Assembly: GCA_947090385.1 (NCBI GenBank)
Contig: CAMUNZ010000031.1
Coordinates: 1 to 13,126, forward strand
Direction: 5' to 3'
DNA length: 13,126 bases
Source: an uncultured Campylobacter sp.
GTDB taxonomy: Bacteria; Campylobacterota; Campylobacteria; Campylobacterales; Campylobacteraceae
The number at the start of each line of letters is the position of its first letter. Positions within the stretch are counted from its first letter, which is position 1. Shown here piece after piece: positions 7,388 through 13,126 of this stretch. The notes below the pieces were generated by a model that was given only the letters and a program-made list of their open reading frames with translations, did not search any database and was not told the origin of the DNA. Position numbers and translations under genes: made by a program.

Positions 7388-9691
7388 TTATATTTCTAAA
7401 ACTTTATTGAGTTTTGCTTCAAAGCTTTCTATCCATTTTATTTTTTCGTTTTCTGACTCCATATTTCTTTTAAATTCTTCTTTATTTTTCAAAAGTTTTT
7501 CGTTTTCTTCTACTTTGTTTAATATTATTTTGTCCAATTTTTTTATTTTTTTGCCAAAATAGTTTTTAAATTTTTCTACTTTATCACTTGCTTCGCCTTT
7601 TATGCCATCTATTTCTTTATCAAAATTTATTTGAATTTTAGCAAGAAATTCATCACAAAATTTTTCGGCATTAAAAACATCTTTTGTTCTAGTGCCCCAA
7701 TGTTCTTCGTATTCATCATCAAGCCAAGTCCAAGGTTTATACCAAGCTTTATTTTTATTTCCTGATGTACTTATAAGATAATTTTCTGATATTACTTCTT
7801 TAAATTCAAAAATAATTGCATTTTCGTTAAAATCAGTAGATATTAAAGAACCTATAGAAATTTCACCTCCAAAATTTTCATCAAAGCTAGAATTATCGGA
7901 TACTAATGAACTTACATAATTTTGATATTCATCAAACATGGCTTTTATATCTTTTAAAAGTCCTTCGTTTATTTTATCTTGTATTTCTCCTAAAAATTGC
8001 ATTCTAAAATGTTCTAATTCGTCTTTAACATTTTTCATAAATTTTCTAGCATCTTTTATATTCATTTCGTTTTCGTTGCTTGATAAATTGGATATAAGTT
8101 TGCTTAATTCTGCCGATCTTTTATCTAAATAAAGATTTATATCTTTATTAAAATCAAATTTGTTAATTCTATCTTGCATAGCTTCTGCTTTGTGTCCGTT
8201 TTGTATATCTTTTTTAATAGCTTCTAGTGTTTTAGTAGTATTTTCTATATTTTTTTCGTTTTTGCTTATTTCTTTCATGCTATTTACTTTTATTTTTTTA
8301 GTTTCCATAAAACCCTTAAATGATTGAACGCAGAGTTTGATTTTTTGTCTTATGGCGTATTTTTCTACGTATTCGTTTATAGCTATTTCAAGTGCTGGCA
8401 CACCGCTGCAAATATCTGCAAATGCTAATTTGTCGCCTTTTTCTAAAACTTCTTTTTCAAGCACTTCAAGTTTTTTAAATCCTTCTTGCGATAATGGAGA
8501 AAATTTATGAAGATGTCTTTCTTCTTGTTCGATAAATCTTTTTGGTTTGATATCTAAAAAGTCTTGATCGTCATCTGACAAATTTGTTTTTCCATTTTGT
8601 TTTAATCTTATAAGTCTTGAAAGAAAAGCTGAAACAGGGAATATTTTTGGTTCTTCTATACCGTTTCTTTTTAAATACTCTTTTAAATTTTTTATAGCTT
8701 TTTTAGCATTTCCATCCTTTTTTGGATCTAAAGCATCAACTTTGTTTAAAACAAATATAAATCTATCTTTTGATTGAATTCCTGATTCTTTTATCTTGCT
8801 GGCTATCTCTTTAAGTAACATTTGATCGTCATTTACTTGAAGTTGTGTCGCATTAAGCACGTATAATATCATAGGTTTATAAGCTCTGTTTATTAATTCG
8901 TATGTGTGTGCTTTGTGAGTTTCATCTGTGCTATTATTTGGTCCAGGAGTATCGCTTAAAACTACTTTTAGACCATATTCGTTTATATTTGGTATATTTC
9001 CAAATATTTTTAAATCAGATACATTTTTATCGCTATTTAAATTTTCTAAAATTTCAGGAGTGGCGATTTTATCGTCACAAATAAAATTATCATCTTTATC
9101 TTTTGCGCTTACCCTAAATTCATGTTTAGTTTTGTCATTGTAAATTTTAGCTACTATTGCTGTAGTTGCTTCATTTCTAGCTGGCAATAAATCTTCATGA
9201 AGTATTGCATTTAGCAATGTTGATTTACCAGAACTCATAGTCGCTATTATGCCTATTTCTTCTTCATCTCCTAATGCATTTTCAAATTCTTTTTTTATTT
9301 TGTCTGTTTTTAACTCATCATATGGAGAATTTTCTTGCATATATTTAAAAAGTTTTTTTAGATCTTTTATCCTTTCTCCAGATGATTTGACATTTATATC
9401 TTTTTGTATAAGATTTATATTTATATTTTTATTTTTTTGACAAAATTCTTTTTTTGCATCAAATAAATCTTTATAATCAGATGGCAAACCAAAAAATTCT
9501 ACTTCATATTTGTCGTCGTTTTCACTTTCGTACAAACTACTAAAAAAATCACCAATCCAATCTTGTAAAAAAGTTTTATTTGGATCACCTAAACATTTTA
9601 AAAATGCATCATCTTTAGTCGCATCATGTCCGTTTATCTCGCATTTAATTTTTTCCAAAAATGGATTGCATTCTAAATATACTTTTGTCAT
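7388..9691 (-). CDS. Dynamin-like GTPase (long member of a tandem pair)
   Basis: This 767-residue protein has an N-terminal region of about 140 residues, a GTPase domain at about 143-360 and a long helical part to the end. All main GTPase motifs are present: G1 ATMSSGKST at 150-158, G2 threonine at about 177 (EATTAIV), G3 DTPG at 247-250 and G4 NKVD at 316-319. Residues about 400-600 and 680-767 are rich in charged heptad-like helices, expected to form the bundle-signalling and stalk elements. A YKPWTWLDDEYEEHW segment near 651-665 is a conspicuous aromatic loop that may act like a membrane paddle. Bacterial dynamin-like proteins bind, tether or remodel membranes using GTP. Its ATG overlaps the stop of the upstream dynamin gene (ATGA), matching tandem pairs such as C. 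jejuni DLP1/DLP2 (Cj0411/Cj0412). Whether it is their orthologue or a cassette-specific paralogue cannot be told here. Confidence 0.9.
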   Translation of the reverse strand: MTKVYLECNPFLEKIKCEINGHDATKDDAFLKCLGDPNKTFLQDWIGDFFSSLYESENDDKYEVEFFGLPSDYKDLFDAKKEFCQKNKNININLIQKDINVKSSGERIKDLKKLFKYMQENSPYDELKTDKIKKEFENALGDEEEIGIIATMSSGKSTLLNAILHEDLLPARNEATTAIVAKIYNDKTKHEFRVSAKDKDDNFICDDKIATPEILENLNSDKNVSDLKIFGNIPNINEYGLKVVLSDTPGPNNSTDETHKAHTYELINRAYKPMILYVLNATQLQVNDDQMLLKEIASKIKESGIQSKDRFIFVLNKVDALDPKKDGNAKKAIKNLKEYLKRNGIEEPKIFPVSAFLSRLIRLKQNGKTNLSDDDQDFLDIKPKRFIEQEERHLHKFSPLSQEGFKKLEVLEKEVLEKGDKLAFADICSGVPALEIAINEYVEKYAIRQKIKLCVQSFKGFMETKKIKVNSMKEISKNEKNIENTTKTLEAIKKDIQNGHKAEAMQDRINKFDFNKDINLYLDKRSAELSKLISNLSSNENEMNIKDARKFMKNVKDELEHFRMQFLGEIQDKINEGLLKDIKAMFDEYQNYVSSLVSDNSSFDENFGGEISIGSLISTDFNENAIIFEFKEVISENYLISTSGNKNKAWYKPWTWLDDEYEEHWGTRTKDVFNAEKFCDEFLAKIQINFDKEIDGIKGEASDKVEKFKNYFGKKIKKLDKIILNKVEENEKLLKNKEEFKRNMESENEKIKWIESFEAKLNKVLEI

Positions 9692-11085
9692 TTTTTCTCC
9701 TTTGTTTTATCGACAATTTTTTCTATGATATGGAAATTTGTGTTTTTTAAAGCATTTTCTATCTGCTCTTTGCTGTATTTTTTTGTGCCTATTTTAATGT
9801 TTTTAATTTCGTTTTGTTGATTTTCTTCGTCTTTGAAAAATTTTTTAAAAAATATATAAAAATCATCTTCTTCATCTTCGCTAAATTCATCGGATTTGCC
9901 TTCTAATGCCATTTTAAATAACCTTGTAGCTTTTGCTGATGTTGTGATTATCGTTGGATTTTTAAAACCCGCTTTTTCTATAAAAATTTTTACTTTTTTT
10001 AAAATTTCATCGATATCACCATCTTTTTTATTTATCGTATCAATTTTATTTAAGACAAACAATATTTCAATATTTTTATTTTTCGTGATTTTATAAATTT
10101 GTTGTAAAAGCTCAAGTGAGTCGCAAGTGCCGATATACATGGCATTTATAAGAAATATAACGCAATCTAAATTCATATTTTCTAAAAATTGTATTGTTGT
10201 TTTTTTATGTTCTTCATTTGATGAAAAATTTGTTCCAGGAGTTGCATGTACGACTACGATTTTATCATCATTATAAATATTTTTTAAATTTTCTTCAAAA
10301 ATTATCCTATCTATTTTATCATCGTCGTTCCATTTTTTAGCTATATCTTTATTTACTGAAATTTTTGTATGTTTTATTTGATTTTTATAAAAAGATATGC
10401 CGTTTATATTATCTAAATTGTCGTTATCGTAAATAGAAGTTATTTTTGCTGTGCAGGCTTGTTGCGTTTCTGGAAATATCTCATTTCCAATAAGTGCATT
10501 TATAAAAGTAGATTTTCCAGAACTCATAGTTGAAACGATTGCTATATGTTTTTGTTTTAGTAAGTTATATCTTAAAATTTGTAAAATTGTGTTAGAAATA
10601 TGATTTATACTTTGTTTTAAACAAGGTATATTTTTCGTGTTTTTGCAATGAAAATATATATTTTTTAAATTGTTATGTTTTAACATATAAAAAAATTCTT
10701 GAAACCATTTTATTACATTTGTTTGTAAATTAAAATCTTTTTGAAATTTTTCCAACCAAGTATTTACATCAAAATCGTTTTGCAACGATAATAAAAATAC
10801 GCTTTCTAATATCAAAGGATAAATAAAAACGCATCCTTTTACTTTTTTAGTTAAAATTTTGCAGTTTTTTGCTTGCAAGGGTTCTTTGATTTTTAACGTT
10901 TGTTTTAAATTTCTTGCATATTCTTCAAAATATTTTTCGTTTTTTAAATCTTTTGTTAATTTTAAAAACAAAAGATAATACGCTATTTTATATTTATCGT
11001 GATTAAGTTTTATATATTTATGTCTAGCAAGTCTAAAAGCGTTTAAGACTTTTAAAATATCATCGCGCTTAAAATTTTCATCCAT
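9688..11085 (-). CDS. Short dynamin-like GTPase with degenerate G3 motif
   Basis: This 465-residue protein is the first gene of the operon. It has a helical N-terminal region of about 178 residues, then a dynamin-type GTPase domain to about 390 and a brief helical tail. G1 is STMSSGKST at 185-193, G2 threonine is T212 (ACTAKI) and G4 is NKID at 346-349. The G3 motif reads HATPG at 280-284, with alanine where the DTPG aspartate should be. The flanks align well with the partner (VVVHATPGTNFSSNEEHK against VVLSDTPGPNNSTDETHK), so this is a substitution and not misalignment. It lacks the long C-terminal helical half of its partner. Likely role: subordinate subunit of a heteromeric dynamin complex, possibly nucleotide-binding but poorly hydrolysing. 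The start ATG 11083-11085 has AAAGGA 9 bases upstream. Confidence 0.87.
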   Translation of the reverse strand: MDENFKRDDILKVLNAFRLARHKYIKLNHDKYKIAYYLLFLKLTKDLKNEKYFEEYARNLKQTLKIKEPLQAKNCKILTKKVKGCVFIYPLILESVFLLSLQNDFDVNTWLEKFQKDFNLQTNVIKWFQEFFYMLKHNNLKNIYFHCKNTKNIPCLKQSINHISNTILQILRYNLLKQKHIAIVSTMSSGKSTFINALIGNEIFPETQQACTAKITSIYDNDNLDNINGISFYKNQIKHTKISVNKDIAKKWNDDDKIDRIIFEENLKNIYNDDKIVVVHATPGTNFSSNEEHKKTTIQFLENMNLDCVIFLINAMYIGTCDSLELLQQIYKITKNKNIEILFVLNKIDTINKKDGDIDEILKKVKIFIEKAGFKNPTIITTSAKATRLFKMALEGKSDEFSEDEEDDFYIFFKKFFKDEENQQNEIKNIKIGTKKYSKEQIENALKNTNFHIIEKIVDKTKEKK

Positions 11086-11247
11086 GTTTTGCCGTCCTTT
11101 TTATATTATTGCTAAAAAATATCTAAATTATTATATTTTAAAAAATATTATTTATTTTTTAAAATATAAAATTATTTTTATAAAATTTTATTTGCAAATA
11201 ATAAGATATGTTAAAATACGATTTAAATTTTCGCTAAAGGATGAAAT
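11086..11247. promoter_or_regulatory. Divergent promoter region between the operon and modB
   Basis: This 162-base spacer is nearly all A and T. On the - strand, TATAAT at 11130-11135 is a perfect -10 hexamer that would start the six-gene operon transcript about 40 bases before its first ATG. On the + strand, TAAAAT at 11212-11217 is a candidate -10 for modB. No -35 boxes are evident, as is usual in Campylobacter. I see no clear operator or insertion-type repeat. Confidence 0.5.
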
Positions 11248-11937
11248 TTGCTTGATTTTTTTGAAATTTTAAAAAATATCGATTGGATGCCATTTTATAT
11301 TTCTCTAAAACTCTCTTTTATAGCTACTTTTTTACTGTTTTTCATAGCGATGCCACTTGCTTATATATTTGCTTATAAAAAAATTCGTTTTAAACCGATT
11401 TTTGAAACTTTTTTTTCTTTGCCTCTTGTTTTGCCGCCATCAGTTTTGGGATTTTATATTTTGATTTTTTTGTCTCCTTACTCATTTTTAGGTAATTTTT
11501 TAGATAAAAATTTTGACATTAGACTTGTTTTTAATTTTGCAGGTTTGGTGATTGCTAGTGTTATTTACTCTTTTCCTTTTATGTTTTCTCCACTTCTTGG
11601 TGGATTTAAAAGCGTTAATCAAAATTTAATAAACGCAAGTTTTTCTCTTGGAAAAGGCGAGATAAAAACGCTTTTTTATGTGATACTTCCAGCCATCAAA
11701 CCTGCTTTGATGAGTGCTATTATCATTAGTTTTGCTCACACTATGGGAGAATTTGGCGTTGTTTTGATGATTGGCGGATCTCTTGAAGGCGAGACAAAAG
11801 TAGCAAGTATTGCGATTTATGATAGTGTTGAATTATTGGATTATTCAAAAGCGCATATTTATTCTGCAGTTATGCTTGTATTCAGTTTTGTTGTGCTTTT
11901 TTTAGTTATTTTTTTTAATCATAAAAAAATGGTGTAA
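11248..11937 (+). CDS. modB: Molybdate ABC transporter permease ModB
   Basis: This 229-residue inner-membrane protein has about five hydrophobic helices. It carries the ABC-permease cytoplasmic coupling loop, INASFSLGKGEIKTLFYVILP at about 128-148, and ModB-typical segments HTMGEFGVVLMIGGS at 164-178 and GETKVASIAIYDSV at 181-194. It moves molybdate across the inner membrane with ModA (binding protein) and ModC (ATPase). The length is normal for ModB. The preferred start is TTG 11248, six bases after AAAGGA at 11236-11241; the first in-frame ATG, at 11287, would cut into the first helix region. Neither modA nor modC is adjacent: the - strand operon lies upstream and rnpB downstream, so those partners must be encoded elsewhere. 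Its last codons overlap the 3' end of rnpB on the other strand. Confidence 0.9.
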   Translation: MLDFFEILKNIDWMPFYISLKLSFIATFLLFFIAMPLAYIFAYKKIRFKPIFETFFSLPLVLPPSVLGFYILIFLSPYSFLGNFLDKNFDIRLVFNFAGLVIASVIYSFPFMFSPLLGGFKSVNQNLINASFSLGKGEIKTLFYVILPAIKPALMSAIIISFAHTMGEFGVVLMIGGSLEGETKVASIAIYDSVELLDYSKAHIYSAVMLVFSFVVLFLVIFFNHKKMV

Positions 11938-12241
11938 CTATAAGCCGAGTTCTGTTTTTAGCGATCATTTATCTCAATCAAATTTTGCAAAATGATTTTA
12001 GCGATAGGTTTAAAATTAAAACAAAAACCATCCTATCTTGCTACAGATTGGGTTTGCAATGCCATTTATATCGCTATAAATGCGGTGAGCTTTTACCTCG
12101 CCTTTTCACCTTTACCATCTAAATGGAAGTTTGTTTTCTGTTGCACTTTCCCTAAGATTACTCTTGGTGTCCGTTAGACACAATCTTGTTTTAAAGTAGC
12201 CCGGACTTTCCTCTACAAAGTAGCGATCGCTTGTTACACCA
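11930..12241 (-). ncRNA. rnpB: RNase P RNA (catalytic RNA of ribonuclease P)
   Basis: This RNA cleaves 5' leaders from tRNA precursors with the RnpA protein. On the - strand it contains the near-universal GAGGAAAGTCCGGGCT (12198-12213), AGTGCAACAGAAA (12135-12147) and the conserved 3' segment ACAGAACTCGGCTTATAG (11938-11955). I set the ends by the P1 helix: TGGTGTAAC (12241 to 12233) pairs perfectly over 9 bp with GTTACACCA (11938 to 11930). The total of about 312 nt is somewhat short for a type A RNase P RNA but plausible in this group. A run of seven T (- strand, 11929 to 11923) follows the P1 strand and probably serves termination. The 3' strand of P1 overlaps the modB stop codon. Confidence 0.95.
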
Positions 12242-12249
12242 AGGTTCGG

Positions 12250-12257
12250 ATTTTACA
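12250..12257 (-). promoter_or_regulatory. Candidate -10 promoter box of rnpB
   Basis: The - strand reads TGTAAAAT, a TG-extended -10-like element (TAAAAT at 12255 to 12250) about nine bases before the start of the P1 helix. A T-rich stretch precedes it, as is common in Campylobacter sigma-70 promoters. Confidence 0.5.
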
Positions 12258-12289
12258 AAAACAAAATTAAAATTTTATAAAATTTATTG

Positions 12290-12313
12290 TAGAATTGCCA
12301 TTTTTTTAAGGAG
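12290..12313 (+). promoter_or_regulatory. Candidate promoter and ribosome binding site of upp
   Basis: TAGAAT at 12290-12295 is a -10-like box. AAGGAG at 12308-12313 lies six bases before the upp ATG. The predicted leader would be only about 18 bases. It is divergent from the rnpB promoter, about 40 bases away. Confidence 0.5.
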
Positions 12314-12319
12314 AGAAAA

Positions 12320-12949
12320 ATGAACAACATTCACAAAATTTGTCATCCTTTAATCGAACATAAATTATCGATTTTACGCGACATAAAAACAGATCCGTTT
12401 CAGTTTAGAATGCTAATCGACGAGATTACGCATTTGATGGTTTTTGAAGCTTGTAGAGATTTAAATTTAAAAGATATTGAAGTTACTACGCCGATTACAA
12501 AAACAAAAGCAAAAAAACTTGATGAAAAGATTATGATCTGTCCTATTTTGCGGGCTGCTATCGGAATGCTTGACGGTGTTTATAAATTGATTCCTGATGC
12601 TAGCGTGGGGTTTTTAGGATTTCAAAGAAATGAAGAAACTTTAGAAGCTGAGTTTTATTTTGCAAAACTTTCACAAGATGCAAATACTAGAACTGCAATC
12701 GTTATAGATCCTATGTTTGCAACAGGTAGCACAGCAATTACAGCGGTTGAATATTTGCAAAAAATCGGTGTTAAGAAGATTAAATTTATATCTATAATAT
12801 CTGCGCCTCAAGGACTTGAAAAATTTAGTAAGAAATTTCCAGAAATTCCTGTTTTTGTTGCAAAAATTGATGAAACATTAAATGAAAATGGCTATATCGT
12901 TCCTGGTCTTGGTGATGCGGGAGATAGAATTTTTAATACTATAAAATAA
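12320..12949 (+). CDS. upp: Uracil phosphoribosyltransferase
   Basis: This 209-residue cytoplasmic enzyme makes UMP from uracil and PRPP in pyrimidine salvage. It is a full-length member: most bacterial homologues are 208-210 residues. The PRPP-binding motif is VIDPMFATGSTA at 128-139, corresponding to the family DPMLATGGS. The uracil-binding C-terminal segment GYIVPGLGDAGDR is at 191-203. CPILRAAIGMLDG at 74-86 matches the conserved PILRAGLGM region. The start has AAGGAG at ideal spacing. It appears monocistronic, with a strong hairpin behind it. Confidence 0.97.
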   Translation: MNNIHKICHPLIEHKLSILRDIKTDPFQFRMLIDEITHLMVFEACRDLNLKDIEVTTPITKTKAKKLDEKIMICPILRAAIGMLDGVYKLIPDASVGFLGFQRNEETLEAEFYFAKLSQDANTRTAIVIDPMFATGSTAITAVEYLQKIGVKKIKFISIISAPQGLEKFSKKFPEIPVFVAKIDETLNENGYIVPGLGDAGDRIFNTIK

Positions 12950-12959
12950 AAACTGCCTT

Positions 12960-12997
12960 AATTTTTATACATTTTCTTAATAATGTATAAAAATTTT
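12960..12997 (+). terminator. Terminator hairpin downstream of upp
   Basis: Arms at 12960-12973 (AATTTTTATACATT) and 12982-12995 (AATGTATAAAAATT) are perfectly complementary over 14 bp with an 8-base loop, starting ten bases after the upp stop. The stem is AT-rich and ends in a short T tract (12994-12997), consistent with an intrinsic terminator in a low-GC genome. Confidence 0.7.
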
Positions 12998-13051
12998 ACT
13001 AAAATATATTTTTAAACTGAAAAAATAATAAAAATATAAGAAAAAAGTTTT

Positions 13052-13057
13052 TATAAT
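13052..13057 (+). promoter_or_regulatory. Candidate -10 box upstream of the final gene
   Basis: TATAAT is a perfect -10 hexamer, preceded by GTTTT, 30 bases before the ATG at 13088. AAGGA at 13077-13081 is the ribosome binding site. Placed after the upp terminator, this suggests separate transcription. Confidence 0.5.
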
Positions 13058-13087
13058 TATAGGTTTATTTTTTATTAAGGAAAATTC

Positions 13088-13126
13088 ATGATTTTTGGCA
13101 AAATTGATTATTTGAATTTGTTGCCT
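13088..13126 (+). CDS. mqnA: Partial 5' end of probable MqnA (futalosine menaquinone pathway)
   Basis: Only 13 codons are inside the window: MIFGKIDYLNLLP. The pattern G-x-I-x-Y-L-N-x-x-P at the N-terminus is typical of MqnA/MqnD-family proteins; MqnA is chorismate dehydratase, the first step of futalosine-dependent menaquinone synthesis used by Campylobacter and Helicobacter. I recall the same neighbour downstream of upp in C. jejuni (Cj1286c-Cj1285c). The ribosome binding site AAGGA lies six bases before ATG. The call rests on a very short segment. Confidence 0.6.
   Translation, partial: MIFGKIDYLNLLP

Noticed and set aside
2866..11085. A type VI, Rhs or contact-dependent inhibition locus
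   Set aside because: No Hcp, VgrG, PAAR, sheath, Rhs repeat, filamentous haemagglutinin or two-partner transporter is encoded; only the toxin-immunity end resembles those systems.
2818..11247. Mobile-element borders around the operon (tRNA, integrase, flanking direct repeats)
   Set aside because: I looked at both flanks and saw no integrase, transposase, tRNA or convincing repeated border; horizontal transfer remains possible but unsupported here.
11084..11272. A 62-residue ORF across the AT-rich spacer between the operon and modB
   Set aside because: Its composition (Ile, Lys, Phe, Tyr) is what AT-rich noncoding DNA gives, it overlaps the modB start, and it matches no ModA-like remnant.
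11992..12177. A 61-residue + strand ORF
   Set aside because: It lies wholly within rnpB on the other strand and has no ribosome binding site or recognisable protein.

Overview
The window is AT-rich DNA that most resembles a Campylobacterota chromosome, probably Campylobacter. The evidence is a Campylobacter-type dba-dsbI pair, an upp gene followed by what looks like mqnA of the futalosine menaquinone route (an order I recall from C. jejuni), a bacterial RNase P RNA gene, and AAGGA-type ribosome binding sites with AT-rich -10 boxes. The species cannot be named from this sequence.

Layout. The left flank (+ strand) carries dba and dsbI, an inner-membrane disulfide oxidation module, then a hairpin and a solitary gene with a HARE-HTH domain and a likely PD-(D/E)XK nuclease-like domain. 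The centre (2866-11085, - strand) is one tightly packed six-gene operon. In transcription order it encodes a short dynamin-like GTPase with a degenerate G3 motif, a long canonical dynamin-like GTPase, a small C-terminally membrane-anchored protein of unknown family, a large HerA/DUF87-type pump ATPase with a serine-rich insert, an LHH-type HNH/ENDO VII nuclease toxin, and a SUKH (SMI1/KNR4) immunity protein. Junctions are -4, +10, +9, -1 and +10 nt, so it is almost certainly one transcript. The right flank has modB (molybdate permease, with no modA or modC beside it), rnpB on the - strand converging on it, upp, and the first codons of a probable mqnA.

How the genes may work together. The exciting part is the central operon. 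The last two genes look like a polymorphic-toxin effector and its antidote, but the usual carriers (Rhs, CdiA, LXG, VgrG/PAAR) are absent. In their place are a dynamin pair, a tail-anchored protein and a HerA-like ATPase. Two readings fit: (a) a delivery apparatus in which the ATPase and membrane-remodelling GTPases export or escort the nuclease, with SUKH protecting the producer; or (b) an intracellular defence or abortive-infection system in which HerA and dynamins sense invasion and SUKH restrains the nuclease. The sequence alone does not decide between them. The parts are recognisable families; the combination is what I cannot match to a described system.

Intergenic space is small. The only stretch over 300 bases without a protein gene (11938-12319) holds rnpB and two promoters. 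The 162-base gap at 11086-11247 is an extremely AT-rich divergent promoter region.
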